Assembly (NCBI GenBank): GCA_963965975.1
Contig: OZ014419.1
Span: 1,364,001 to 1,428,000, forward strand
Direction of reading: 5' to 3'
DNA length: 64,000 nt
From: Xestospongia bergquistia
Lineage: Eukaryota; Porifera; Demospongiae; Haplosclerida; Petrosiidae
The number at the start of each line of letters is the position of its first letter. The stretch's first letter is position 1. The notes under the pieces were generated by a model, which was given only the letters and a program-made list of their open reading frames with translations, made no database searches and was not told where the DNA came from. Made by a program: the position numbers and the translations under genes. Positions 27,578 through 44,064 of this stretch are shown here, in pieces.

Positions 27578-30500
27578 ATAGAGTCATGAACAAAACACTT
27601 GGTATCGTCTCACAGTGATGGCCATTAATCTTGGTGCAGATCCACAGCGAAATACAACAGCTAGTGTTTATATAACAGTCACAGATATCAATGATCACAG
27701 TCCAGTGTTCAATCAGACCTCTTACTCTGCTACTATCAGTGAATTAATTGCAGATAATAGTCACATCCTAACTGTATTAGCAACTGATGGAGATGAACCA
27801 AATGTGAGGAGCTAAATATTGTTATATATATACTATATATATAATATATATATATAGTAAAATATATATAATATATATAATATATATTATATAATATATA
27901 ATATATATATAGTATATAGTATAATATGGTATATCATATGTTATATTTGTTAGTATCTATTTAAATGATACATCTGTCTTCTCCACTTATAGACTGATAA
28001 CAGCGAAGTTCATTATTTTATTACAACAGTTATACCAAATAATCCATTTTCCTTGGATGAAAACACTGGTGAACTCTTGATCTCAGGAAGTCTTGACAGA
28101 GAGTCTATACCCACATATTCTGTATGTCATTGACTATATTAATATAGCACTGATGCACTATTATCAAATTCAATTTTTTTAGTTTATGATACAAGCTACA
28201 GATCGTGGTAGTCCTCAAATGAGCAGCAATGTTCCAGTAACTATTACATTGACTGATGAGAATGATAAACCACCTGTATTTGTTGAGAAAACAAAAACGT
28301 AAGATTAACACATTATTTCAGTATCACATGACTATCACATGACTATTGATGCTTGCTGCATGCTTCATTAAGAATGGAGTTTATTCTTTAATCATGGTTA
28401 TTTTCTCATTAAGGGTTCAAGTTAGTGAGGGGACATCCTCTTTCCCTCATGCTTTGTGGCGAGTTGGGTACACTGATGATGATTTGAGTATAAATAAGGA
28501 ATCGAGATTTGGACTATTAAGAGAAATGAATGGAACACAACCTATTGGTAAGGAAAGAGTGTCTGTTCATTTATGAAATAATGAGTAAAGGGATAGAGAG
28601 TTGGTTGGTATGATATAGATGGACACAGTCAAATTGGTTGTCATATATCATGTGTTCTAGGTGTTCCTCTGATTTTTGTTAATGCCTCGTCTGGTGAGGT
28701 TTTATTGACTGGTCCTGTTGACTATGAGACAACAAAGTCCATTATAGGATTTATATCTGTAAATAATACAGTCATTGGAGTTGGAGATTTATGTGGTGGA
28801 GGCCTTACATCCAGTAAGACAAAAACAGACACTATATTGCACTACATTACATTGTATTCCACTATATTACACTATATTCCACTATATTGTACTATATTGT
28901 ACTATATTACACTATATTCCACTATATTCCACTATATTACACTATATTCCACTATATTGTACTATATTCCACTATATTGTACTATATTCCACTATATTCC
29001 ACTATATTGTACTATATTGTACTATATTCCACTATATTCCACTATATTGTACTATATTGTACTATATTCCACTATATTCCACTATATTCTACTATATTGT
29101 ACTATATTCCACTATATTGTACTATATTCCACTATATTGCACTATATAGTACTATATTATACTATATTCCACTATATTACACTGTATTCCACTATATTGT
29201 ACTATATTGCCCTATAATAATAGACAAAATTGTATTAATAAATTTTTTTTGATTTACAATGTAGAGTGCACTTTGTGGGACACTGCAGAATTAACAATTG
29301 AAGTTACTGATTACAACGACAATCCTCCTGTCTTGCAGAGAAGCAAGTACTCCAGCCGTAAGTTGCCTGCTTGCTACATACATATTCTAAAATCATTACT
29401 ATACAGCACAATTAAATTATACATTATGTCTGGCAGTATATAATGTAATGTTTTTATTCATTTTCTTTCCACAGAGGTGAGTACTGAAGCTCATACAGGG
29501 ACACAAGTACTTCAAATTATAGCAACAGATGCAGACACTCAACAGAACTTTGCTAATGTAAGCAATACATTCAAAATAATATTATAGAAATATAAATATC
29601 TCATTCGTAAAGATTCAATACCAACTTGGAACAGGTAGCAGTCCTAAATTCCGTATAGATTCTACTGGTTGGATAATCACACGTGGTACATTTACTAACA
29701 ATGATGGAGAAACCTTCACAGTATTGGTAAACCATTACTGTAGTATCTTCCCAGTGTTCATACGTATGATTTTTTGCATACAGGTGGAAGCTTATGATAA
29801 TCTTGGTAATGCACCTAGTTTCACAGCTACTGCTACCGTAGAAATATTAGCTATCAGTGACTTCAAGAGAGTTTTAGTACTATTTAACTGTGGTATAAGC
29901 AGTTTTACAGAGGAGAAGGAAAACTTCATTGTTCAGTAAGTTGTCAGAGAAGGAGGAATTGATTTTACATCATTATCATCATTTTTGTTCAGAACTCTTT
30001 CCAATCTTACCGGCTACAATATTATCGTTGAAGAAGTAAGGGAACATGTCTTAAGTGACTCTGGTGAAGTTGATTCCACAAAGTAAATATAGAATTAATA
30101 TGTACAGTCATATTGATTTTATTGTGTGTAGAACTGATTTTATTTTCCACGCTGTGGATCCAAGAACAGGAGAAATCATCGACTTTGATACGTTCATTGT
30201 TCGACTTGATGTGGATCGATTCTTTGAAATTGTAACTGTAGCAACTTGTAATCCTAGTTCAATTACTGTTAGTTATAACAAATGGCAACAAACAGTCCTG
30301 TGTTATTCTTTCTTTCTTTTAGTCTCTACAACAACAAGAAAGTTACCCACAAGTAGAAACCGTAATGTATTTCTTGATAACTCTCTGTTTCATTTTAACA
30401 TTGGGAGCTATTGTGTTACTTGTACTAGCTTGTCAACAGCGTTATATGTAAGAAATATTTGACCAATAAATTTTATCTTTTCTTTTTTTGTTAAGTGCTA

Positions 30501-30997
30501 TCAACTCCATCATGAAAGATCGAGTCCTTGATGCATTCTATGGTAACCCTGATCCTTCTCTCTTAGAAGGTGGCGCTATGCCTAGAGACTTCTCTGGGGA
30601 GTCTTTTGAAATGAAAGGGTAATTTTTTTCTCCTGTCCAGTTATCTTTTTTATTTTACTTTTATTTTTATTAATATTTCTTATTTTTGTCACAAATCTAG
30701 AAGAGTAACGAAGAACATGATTTATACTGATCCACACTTTCATTTGAGTCCTCTAGAAACCAGCAGAGGAGCCTCTTCAGTGTAAGTATTGCATTATTAA
30801 TATTTAGAATTATAGCATCACTCCTCTCTGATCTGTAGTGGAGATGCTTCCAGTATGCAACAAGAAAATCCATTGTACAGTGAATATGCTGATGAGGAAC
30901 TCCGAGTGGATCTGTTCCAACCTCCGTCAGATGAAGAAACTGAAGGTATGAAGATATCTGTTTGTCTTCTTTTCACTTGTTTCACTTTTCTCTTTTT

Positions 30998-31078
<81 letters not shown>

Positions 31079-31085
31079 ACACACA

Positions 31086-31134
<49 letters not shown>

Positions 31135-31141
31135 ACACACA

Positions 31142-31197
<56 letters not shown>

Positions 31198-31287
31198 CTT
31201 ACAGGTGATATCGATGAAGGTCGTCTCCTTCATGCAGCTATTCACGCTGATGATTTTGATGACAACGATTCCACTACTCTTATTTAA
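10415..31287 (+). CDS. Giant transmembrane cadherin with about 35 EC repeats
   Basis: The first exon encodes MAALSRCRLKAVHTAIPLLL and then LLFLLQQVSHTHAQ, a signal peptide. About 35 calcium-linker motifs (DxNDNxPxF type) follow at roughly 11165, 11748, 12390, 12950, 13495, 14035, 14760, 15190, 15610, 16265, 17110, 17570, 18008, 18318, 18650, 18980, 19498, 19830, 20775, 21415, 21960, 22450, 23010, 23530, 23850, 24150, 24575, 25045, 25490, 26020, 26525, 27070, 27690, 28255 and 29310, with LDYE and AxDxD motifs between them. No EGF or laminin-G domain was seen. After the last repeat comes a membrane-proximal segment (29830-30230), then one transmembrane helix (YFLITLCFILTLGAIVLLVL, 30360-30430), then a tail of about 130 residues with ENPLYSEY and the end STTLI. 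The protein is roughly 4,000 residues, estimated from repeat number. The architecture recalls CDH23/protocadherin-15/Fat-like giants without EGF-LamG. Dozens of short introns interrupt it. Confidence 0.9.
13257..13335. repeat. Foldback hairpin in a cadherin intron
   Basis: The left arm (13257-13290, containing AGTCTCATACCCAGACC) pairs with the right arm (13303-13335, GGTCTGGGTACGAGTCT) over about 30 bases with few mismatches. The arm sequence resembles that of the hairpin at 47339-47377. Confidence 0.8.
14145..14370. repeat. Intronic minisatellite of GATCACTGATA-like words
   Basis: Interspersed copies of TGATCATTGATTATTGATC and GATCACTGATTGTTGATAT alternate for about 225 bp within one cadherin intron, with larger duplicated blocks of about 90 bp (14215-14280 and 14290-14350). 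Confidence 0.85.
16129..16209. repeat. (TGTA)n repeat with duplicated block
   Basis: TGTATGTATGTATGTACATT is followed by GTACATG, then the block repeats. The repeat lies in a cadherin intron. Confidence 0.85.
16449..16860. repeat. 15-bp minisatellite in a cadherin intron, over 20 copies
   Basis: The unit TAATATGTACTCATG recurs in register for about 400 bp with changes mainly at the C/T and A/C/G positions before TG. It is open on both strands in one frame each because 15 is a multiple of 3, giving repetitive pseudo-peptides that I do not call genes. Flanking exons of the cadherin join across it. Confidence 0.92.
19420..19480 (+). repeat. (CT)n/(CCCTCT)n polypyrimidine tract
   Basis: About 60 bases of CTCTCTCTC interspersed with CCCTCT precede the AAG/AG acceptor of a cadherin exon encoding VEIQILDTNDN. 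Similar shorter CT tracts precede exons at 15164, 26690 and 27547. Confidence 0.85.
19905..19972. repeat. Direct repeat of about 33 bp, two copies
   Basis: CTATTTCCCTTTTTGTCCAC occurs twice within a cadherin intron, spaced by TTCCATTTCAT. Confidence 0.8.
21808..21930. repeat. CTTCCACTTATTC-type minisatellite
   Basis: Degenerate copies of CTACTTCCACTTATTCTCC fill most of one cadherin intron and form its polypyrimidine tract. Confidence 0.75.
23213..23402. repeat. (CATT)n-type repeat, CCATTCATTCATTATT units
   Basis: A 15-16 bp unit CCATTCATTCATTATT grades into CCATCCATCTATTTATT over 190 bp of cadherin intron. The open frame through it is an artefact. Confidence 0.88.
27816..27935. repeat. (TA)n-rich intronic stretch
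   Basis: Near-pure TATATA/ATATAT sequence with several palindromes inside a cadherin intron. Confidence 0.85.
28838..29215. repeat. 10-bp minisatellite ACTATATTCC/ACTATATTGT, about 37 copies
   Basis: A strict 10-bp period with two main unit types (ending CC or GT, rarer AC) runs for about 375 bp within a cadherin intron. The donor just before (CCAGTAAGAC) and acceptor after (AATGTAG) flank it. Long open frames in all three forward frames are by-products of the period. Confidence 0.93.
29828..30240 (+). other. Cadherin membrane-proximal domain (candidate MAD/ferredoxin-like)
   Basis: The segment after the last EC repeat starts ISDFKRVLVLFNCGISSFTE and continues through LSNLTGYNIIVEEV and FHAVDPRTGEIIDFDTFIVR. 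It lacks cadherin motifs and alternates predicted beta strands and a helix. In CDH23 and protocadherin-15 a membrane-adjacent ferredoxin-like domain lies at this place, so homology is plausible. This rests on position and a loose pattern, not an alignment. Confidence 0.45.
30483..31287 (+). other. Cadherin cytoplasmic tail exons with NPxY and PDZ-type C-terminus
   Basis: Four short exons follow the membrane exon and join in frame: AINSIMKDRVLDAFYGNPDP, then GRVTKNMIYTDPHFHLSPLE, then GDASSMQQENPLYSEYADEE, then GDIDEGRLLHAAIHADDFDD with the terminal STTLI. NPLY matches NPxY (PTB-domain or endocytic signal). The last three residues TLI fit a class I PDZ ligand (S/T-x-hydrophobic). No catenin-binding region of classical cadherins is visible. 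The final intron holds the long (CA)n array. Confidence 0.7.
30999..31193. repeat. Long (CA)n microsatellite in the last cadherin intron
   Basis: Nearly 195 bp of CA dinucleotides carry periodic ACACATACAC and ACCCACAC interruptions, suggesting larger duplicated blocks. It ends 12 bp before the acceptor of the final coding exon. Confidence 0.95.
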
Positions 31288-32341
31288 TATGCTCCAAACA
31301 AACTTATGTTATGTTTCTAGATAATTTTGAGTTGGTTTTTAAACGCCATATTTTATGCTATACATGTTAATACACACTTACTGTTATTACAAAATATAAT
31401 AGACTACTACATTCTATTTTATATTATTGTGTGCAACATTATTTTTTGAAGTGTTCTTGTTTTGATTTAGAGATTATAATAATTTAATATCAAACTAGTA
31501 CTCTAGTATTGTGTAGATTCATTGTTAAATTTGATTGGTTGATTTAGCCAATCTATAGTTGTTTTCATTGTATAATTATAATGCATAATAAAATACTAGA
31601 AGTTTAATAAACATTATATACTTTGTTCTTATTGTTAATACTAATGACAAGTCATTAGTTGATTGTCAGAGTTTATAAGATTCTATATAGCATCTCATTA
31701 GACAATAGCCACCAATCATATTTATATTCACAATGTAGTCTATTTCTCCCTAATGTTTGTACTGTATAGTAGCATGGAAGATAGAGCATCTGTTGCTTTA
31801 TCTTAATAGGGAATACTGTAGTCTACTTCCATTATTATTATTAACGTCTGGGCAACTGTAGTAAATAATACAGAGTGGTGTTTATTATATATACTTCAGT
31901 ATCTCATTATGTATTATTTGCACCAAAAAAACAAATAGAATTATCAACTAAACCAATCCACGGTGAATATACTGTTATTTTGTAATATATTTTGTTTCCA
32001 TGAGCTAATTGCTACACGTACAAGTAGTGTTACTTTAACTGTGAAACAATTTGTAAACAGCTGAAGACTAGATAAGCAGCTGAAGACTAGATTATTCTTT
32101 TAGATGAAACAGAGTAAAATCAAACTCAAAAGTTTATTGTTATAATATAATATCACTACAAAAATAGCTAATTAATTTATTATTATTACTAACAAATATT
32201 TATTGTTGTATGATCTAACATAACAACATATTGTTTCTACGAACTATTAATATTTAGTTAAAAAACTACAACAAAAATAAATAATACTTCAAATGTTGAA
32301 AACTAAAAAAAAATAAAAAAAGCCACACTTATTATAAAGTT
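31288..32341. other. Intergenic region between convergent cadherin and GDH copy 1
   Basis: This AT-rich stretch includes both 3' untranslated regions (AATAAA-like words near 31586 and 31607). From about 31514 on it is homologous to 37824-38625, marking the left edge of the GDH tandem duplication. No gene is seen. Confidence 0.7.
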
Positions 32342-37161
<4,820 letters not shown>

Positions 37162-37452
37162 TTTGTTTTTGTTTGCAGAAATATCAACACAGACACTCTA
37201 ATTAAGATTTTAAAATCAAACGCAATTAACTTGAAGGAAGACTTTAATCTATCTTCTCCACCGAAATTGCAAGAGACTGGAGTGCGTCGTCTATTAATGA
37301 CTAATAAAGTTGCTCAGAGACCAAGTTAATTCATTTTGGGGGACTAACATGGGGGCGGCTAGTTTGAAGAAGAGACTGACCCGTTTTGACGTGTTGCCAT
37401 TAGCAACTTACTGAAGCCGAAGGTGCTCAGAGACCACGTTAATTAATTCATT

Positions 37453-37562
37453 TGTTTGGAGCTGAGTTCTCGAAGATACATCGACATCCTTAAGAAATTG
37501 ATTGGAGAGACAAAGTTCTTATAGAATAATCCGCCTAAAGTCATGCCTCATAAAAACAAATA
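37453..37562 (+). pseudogene. Relic of ArgE-like exon 1
   Basis: TTTGGAGCTGAGTTCTCGAA and the following 90 bases match exon 1 of the ArgE-like gene at 42128-42243. The ATGGCTCTTAG start is gone, a stop (TAG) replaces CAG in the FLQNN codon string, and the frame is disturbed near the end. It was copied with GDH and then decayed. No further ArgE exons follow because unit 1 is truncated. Confidence 0.85.
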
Positions 37563-37684
37563 AGTGATATCAATCAAATTATTATAGTTTGATAGTAGGA
37601 GTGTTAATTATTGTCAGTTGGAATCTTGTGATGTTGCAAAAAATAAAAATTAATGGTTGAAATTAATTTGACTATAGTAATTAA

Positions 37685-37820
37685 CAAGATGTATTGCATT
37701 TATCTGGACAATCTGCAAGAAAAATGGAAGTAATCCATTAATAGAGTAACGTTTGTTTATAGTTAACAGAGTGATTTGGTTTATTTAGTCTTTCCACGAA
37801 ACTCGATTTCCTTTTTATTA
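37685..37820 (-). pseudogene. Truncated 3' end of the secreted-protein gene
   Basis: This sequence matches the last mini-exon and the beginning of the penultimate exon of the gene at 42467-43360, including the GGACAATCTGCAA acceptor region and AGTCTTTCCACGAAACTC. Homology stops abruptly at about 37,820, the tandem-duplication breakpoint, so this copy never had its 5' part. Confidence 0.75.
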
Positions 37821-38625
37821 TGCAGATTCATTTGTAAAATTGATTGGTTGATTTAACCAATCTATAGTTGTTTTCATTGTATAATTATAATGCATAATAA
37901 AATACTAGAAGTTTAATAAACACTACTTTCTTTTCATTACTAATAAGTCATTTGTTGATTGTCAGAGTTATAAGATTTTGTAAAACATATCATTAGACAC
38001 CACTTACCTTAATCATATCTGTATATACAAAGTAGTTTATTTCCTTCTCACTGCAGTAACAAGAAAGGATAGAACATTCATTGCTTTCTTTTAATAGGGA
38101 AATCTGTTGTTCTACTTCCAATATTATCACTAACGTCTGAGCAACTGTAGTAATTAAGTGAGAGTGGTGTTTTTTATACTTCAGTATCTTATTATGTACT
38201 ATTTAGAACAAAAATGACAATAACTTCGTCAAATAAACTAATCTATTTTTACAGTGAATATACTATAATTATTGTGTAGTATATTTTGTTTCCATGAACT
38301 AATTGCTACACATACAAGTAGTGTTACTTTAACTGTGAAACAATTTGTAAGCAGCTGAAGACTAGATTATTCTTTTATTATTATAACTTTTTATATGAAA
38401 GAAAGAACAATCAAACTCAAAGTTTATTGTTATAATATAATATCACTACAAGAATGGCTAATTAATTTATTATTATTACTAACAAATAATAATAATAATT
38501 ATTGTTATATGATCTAACATAACAATATATTGTTTGTATTAATTATTAAGATTTAGTCAAAAAACAACAACAAAATAAATAATACTTCAAACTAAAATAA
38601 AGAATCCCACTACTATGACAAAGTT

Positions 38626-41600
38626 TTAAGAGAAAGTGATACCAGCTTGTCGATAGACTTCATAGATTTTCTCCAAAGCACACACATAGGCAGCAGTACG
38701 AAGATCAAGTCCTAACTTATAACGATCAAGTGCCTTCATGATTTGCTAGCATTGAAAGAAGAATATTGACAGAGTGTGAAAACAAATACATTGACTTACC
38801 TTTGCTGATCTCACCATAGTCCATTCCAAACCAGAATTAACAATGTCTTTCTCAGAAGCACCCTAATAACAACAATTAGTTTTATTATATTAACAAATTA
38901 ATAACAAACTTTTATACTTGTAACTCACTTTTATACGGCTCTTAAATTCTGATGAAGGAACAATAGAAACACCATTGATAAGTTCTCCTAAACTTTGTTC
39001 AACAGAATCTAACATAAAAATAATGCTATAATAATAACTATTGTATTGTTATAGTGTTTAAAAGTGTGAGTGTGTACTACTTAAACATATAAGATAGTAT
39101 TATTATTAATACATTATTATTTAGAATATTATAATAGTGATACTTACTTAACAAATGGTAGTTACTGTCTTCTTCATATTTCCAAGTAAGACGTCCAAAA
39201 CTGACATGATTCAAGTTCTTGAGCCATTCAAAGTAGGAGACAGTAACGCCACCAGCATTACAGAACATGTCCTAAGAGAGAACATATCGTTAATATCAGT
39301 AATTTAGGTATACTCTGTGGAAAACTCTTAATTTTTACTTACTGGAATAACTAAAACATTCTTTTTATGAAGAATTTTTTCAGCTGCAATGGTTGTAGGT
39401 CCATTGGCTCCTTCAGCAATAATCTATAAAGATAATTTCAAGACTGACTCATCAAATGTATTCATGTACACATGTATATATTGGTGTGGATGATTGTAAC
39501 TGTGAGAATAAAGTTAAAACATCACCTTAGCTTTGATGTTCTCAGCAATTTCAGCTGTAATTTGCTGTTCACCAGCAGCAGGTACTAATATATCACAGTC
39601 AGCTTCAAGTAGATTGTTGTCTGTGGGTTGAGCACCAGGAAACCCAATAATAGAGCCAAAATTTGCCTGTAAATGTAAAAACAAGATAAAAAAAATCAAG
39701 ATGGTGATTATGACACTAGATTAAATATTATTAACTACAATTATTTTACACTTGACTGCCTTTCATTCACCTCTTTGTAATCTTCTAGTTCTTTGGGATC
39801 GATACCTTGAGGATTGTAGATAGAACCATTCCATTCCATTACACCAATACACTTGGCACCTTCACGACAAAGATATCGCATTGAATGGAGCCCGACATTG
39901 CCAAAGCCCTATAGAAACAGTGAAGAGGAGTGTTCAATAATCACATTATATATAATTATAGTATAATACATGCATTATAAATCTGGAAATCTTAGAATGG
40001 TGTATTAAATATTGATGTTATTTTATTTTCATGGTATTGAGGATTATGACTATAATTAACACCATCAGTTTGTGGTTCGTGTTATAAAACAACCATAAAT
40101 GTTAATTTACAACATAGTATAATAAACTTTACATAAAAATAATTATTATATAATAAATTCTATTCTAACATACCTGAATAACAAAAGTCTTTCCTTGAAG
40201 TCCAGGTGTCAATCCAATTTGAGAACAGAATCTGTCCTCATCAATGAAGCTTTTAACGCTATGGAACAAACCCTATATGCATTGTAAAAGGATAGTTTAT
40301 TTGTTGCAGTTAACACATACTCTTCCAGTAGCTGATGTTCTTCCATGTATACCACCTTGTGGTATTGGTTTACCAGTAACACAAGCATGTGCATTGACGT
40401 CAGCATTACCTGATGGAGGAAGAAAACATGTTACATTACATTATACATTGATGTATCTACTGACCATGAGTCATGGCATAAGTATCAACTATCCAACTCA
40501 TTTCTCTTTCGCCCGTTCCCATATCAGGAGCTGGAACATCTAGACCAGGACCAATAAATCCTTTCTTTGCCAATTCCATAGTGAAACGACGAGTAATTTT
40601 CTCAAGTTCTTTCACCTAAAGAGCAAGAAATAAGTATAACAGCAAGTCTATTATAAATTGAATTGATATCTGGGAACTAAATATTGTAAATAGCTCTTAC
40701 AGAATATTTTTTGGGGTCAATTTTAATACCACCTTTAGCACCACCAAAAGGTACATCAACCATAGCATTTTTGAATGTCATTAGAGTAGCTAATGCTTTA
40801 ACTTCATCTTCAGTTACATCTTCACTAAAACGTATTCCTACAAGAGACAAATAAAATAATTATGAGAGAGAGAGAGAGAGAGAGAGAGCAATGATACTAA
40901 GAGTAGTTAATGTTAATAAAATGCATTCCTAAAGAGATCATGGTCTTAGCTGGCGTTATAAAGTTTAAATAGTACATAAATATTGTATAAAAATGAGACA
41001 AGAACAAGAATTAGACAAAAGATTCAACAATTAATTACATCATACCTCCTTTACAAGGGGTCCTATGCTGTGAATGTTGGGCCCTCCATGCTTTTACCAC
41101 TTCCATTTTACCATTGTCACGGTTGATGGGAAAGCTGACATGGAGGACATGATTACAGGGTAAGATAAGTTTGAGTACACCTTCAACATAATTACGTTTC
41201 TCCTGTTCACTAATCATCCTTTTATCGGCGGCTATTAAATCCTCAACAACAATTTGTGACGCCTAAAGAACAATACCAATCAATAATGTAACAAAGAATA
41301 TTAAATTGGTAAAATATTTTTTTCATTCTTAAATTAAACTAAAAATATGTACCTGTATAACAAATACACATGTGAGTACATGTTTACTAACATGGTTTAC
41401 ATACATGTACACGCCTTCCTTTACATGTGCTACTACTACAAATGAAGGCGTTTCATATAATTATGAAAAGACAGGAAGTGGCAGTAATGATAAGTAGTTC
41501 CATTCATTTATAAACTACATATGATATAATTATCTTAATTAATTAATTAATAATGTAATTTTAGTAATAAAAATAAAATTATACTGTTGCATTTCGATAA

Positions 41601-41876
41601 GTTGACTCAGTCAATGACTTTTTAGAGACAAACACCTGTTTTAGATAATCAGTGTTAACTAGTAACAATTAATAGTAATCACTATATCGTTAAATCTTCA
41701 TGCATCGCTTCATCTCTCACCTTCTCACTGAATTTGAGCACCATGTCATTGAAACTAAGTTTGTCTTCATCTTGAAGAGTGCTCGAAATACTGGAACATC
41801 GAATTCCTTGAGAAAACAATTGTCTCATTTGAATGAGACGTCTTCCAGGTAGACGCAACAATTGGTTTAAACTCAT
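38626..41876 (-). CDS. GLUD1: Glutamate dehydrogenase, mitochondrial (copy 2)
   Basis: This is the paralog of copy 1 with the same exon-intron plan and near-identical coding sequence: leader [69 protein letters not shown] and C-terminal GITFS. Intron 1 is only about 0.4 kb, without the LINE/NIDO insertion. A (GA)n tract (40864-40887) sits in the intron before the exon beginning [15 protein letters not shown], longer than in copy 1. The ATG (41874-41876) is 251 bp from the divergent ArgE-like start at 42128. Both copies look functional, so dosage or tissue divergence is possible but not shown. Confidence 0.93.
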
Positions 41877-42127
41877 TTTGTTTTGTTTGTTTTCAACAAA
41901 ATATAAACACAGACGCTCTGATTAAGATTTTAAAATCAAAAGCAGCGAAGAAAGACTTTGATCTATCTTCTTCACCGGAACTGCAGGTTGAAGAAGAGAG
42001 TCAGAGGTGTATTGGAGGCGTCACCCATTAGTAACCAATCAGATTGCTCAGAGACCTAGTTAATTCTTTTTGCAGGACTAACAGGGGAGGGGCTAGTTAT
42101 TATATTTCTATGATACACGTGTCTGAA
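41877..42127. promoter_or_regulatory. Divergent promoter between GDH copy 2 and ArgE-like gene A
   Basis: The two start codons are 251 bp apart on opposite strands. The stretch shares CTCAGAGACC(T/A)AGTTAATTC with 37310-37335 of unit 1. Use as a shared promoter is inferred from spacing only. Confidence 0.45.
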
Positions 42128-44018
42128 ATGGCTCTTAGTTTGGAGCTGAACTCTCAAAGATACGTCGACCTCCTTAGGAAATTGATTGGAGAAACAGAGT
42201 TCTTACAGAATAATCCGCCTAAATTCATACCTCAAGAAGATAGGTGAGTGATATCAGTTTAAAAGGTTATAGTTTGATGGTAGGGATGTTAGTTATTGTA
42301 AGTTGGAAAATCTTGTTATATTAAAAAAATAAAATGGTTGAAATTAATTTGACTATAGTACTTTAAATTTGTTTTACTGTCCAAATATAGTAAGGCTGTA
42401 ATAAAAAGAAGTTTAGAAAGTCTAAATTAAAAAAAAAACTTGATAGAGATTATGATTGTAATGATTTCAAGATGCATTGCATTCATCTGGACAATCTGCA
42501 ATAAAAATAGAAGCAATCCATTAATAGAGTGACATTATTTTATTTAGTCTTACCACAGAACTCTTGATTTCCTTTCTTTCCTTTGTCTTTCTTGCCTTTC
42601 TTGTCTTTCTTGCCTTTCTTGCCTTTTATCTTCTTACATTTGCAATAAAGACCTGGTTTCTTTGCCTTTGGGTTTCCTTGTAGAGCAACTGATTCACTCA
42701 TGAAAGTGACTGTACTGATATTAGGAATTTTTATGTCAATATCGTTAGGATCTTGTGGTGCATTGGTTCCATTGAACTTCACACATTTATTGCATAGTAT
42801 GAGAATACTCAATGAAAACGTGGTTGTTTGTACATCATCTTTTTCTTTCATATTACATTGGAAGTCCAGTACTTTTATCATGCATCCTTCTTGGAGTTGT
42901 CCAGAAGTAACTATACTATTTATTACTACCTGTACAAATCCATTTGATAGTTTCAGACATGATAAAGTAGTAGAGGTAAATTTTAGATCCACTTCTCGAC
43001 CTTCTGCAGGCAAACACTTACCTAGTAGCAAAAAGAATTTTTTAAAACTGATATAGATTAGAAGTTAGTTTCTTACCACATCCATCAGTCACATCGACAT
43101 TGCCTAGAAAAAATTTAGCGAAGCATCCTCCACAGTTGTCAAGTTGACAGATTGCACCTGTAACATTTTCACACGTTGCTGTATCACAAGGATCCATTCC
43201 TGTACAGTTACGTGCTGGTTTGTTACGTGGACAAGCTATAGGTATGAGAAGATGTTAGCATTAATTTGCATGGATAAAACTCACGTGGTTGTGCATTAGC
43301 CTGGTACACGAGAACAAAGAAAAGAAATGCTGCAGTTGCTACTAATGTTTTTCCTGCCATTATTGATGCACTTTGGAGTAGAGGAGAAAGATCTGGATAT
43401 GAATTACTCACAAAATATTCTATGGATGAGGTTAGAGAAACTAGTGATGTTAAATCATTTGAGTCCCAGTTAACTTAGCTTAAAAGAACTGACTTACAAA
43501 GTATAGCAAGGAGTATATTTAAACCCTGGATCTCTTTTCCAGTACATCACACTACAGCTGTGCCTTTATATACTAGTAGCTTAGAAACCATCACACATGT
43601 GTAACAGAATGTAGAAGTAATGCATAACTGTCCTCTCCCTGTTGTTGATGAGCTTCTGTTTCTCAAGATATTTAATTAATTGGGAACTTTGCCAACTCAA
43701 GTGTCACACCTTAACAAATCACCTTCTATTGTAAGTGATTTCAATAATTTGCCAACTATTATCAGTTACACCCACTGTATTGTGTTAACTCCCATTAAAA
43801 ATTGGAGCGTGTGGTTAAATGTTTGCTTTATGGAATTTAGTTTATGTTCGTTATCAATAGTTTGTTGGTACATGATTCTATTCTTTGACACAATTTTTAT
43901 TTGTTGTATTTTGGTTACAATATGTCAGCAGGTTTACTATGTACTAATTTGTTTTTTAGTACTTTCAATTACTTCTTATTACAATAAGATAAATAATATA
44001 ATATTGTGTATGTGTATG

Positions 44019-44064
<46 letters not shown>

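Larger units (their letters stand above)
37162..38625. other. Region between GDH copies: promoter, ArgE and secreted-gene relics, duplication junction
   Basis: 37162-37440 probably holds the GDH copy 1 promoter. Relics of ArgE exon 1 (37453-37562) and of the secreted-protein gene (37685-37820) follow. The tandem junction is near 37,820, and then comes DNA homologous to the cadherin-GDH intergenic region. No intact gene was found. Confidence 0.7.
37824..42570. repeat. Tandem duplication unit 2 (GDH block)
   Basis: The unit starts with AGATTCATTTGTAAAATTGA and ends inside the penultimate exon of the secreted-protein gene at 42467-43360, which continues intact beyond it. It contains GDH copy 2 and an intact ArgE exon 1. 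It lacks the insertion of about 1.9 kb found in intron 1 of GDH copy 1. Confidence 0.85.

Noticed and set aside
28705-29252. Long YIPLYCTI-type open frames in three forward frames
   Set aside because: They are translations of the 10-bp minisatellite inside a cadherin intron. Only the first part of one frame (28705-28810) is genuine cadherin exon.
30818-31324. HTHTHT and VCVCVC frames on both strands
   Set aside because: They come from the (CA)n microsatellite. Real coding in this span is the two cadherin tail exons on either side.
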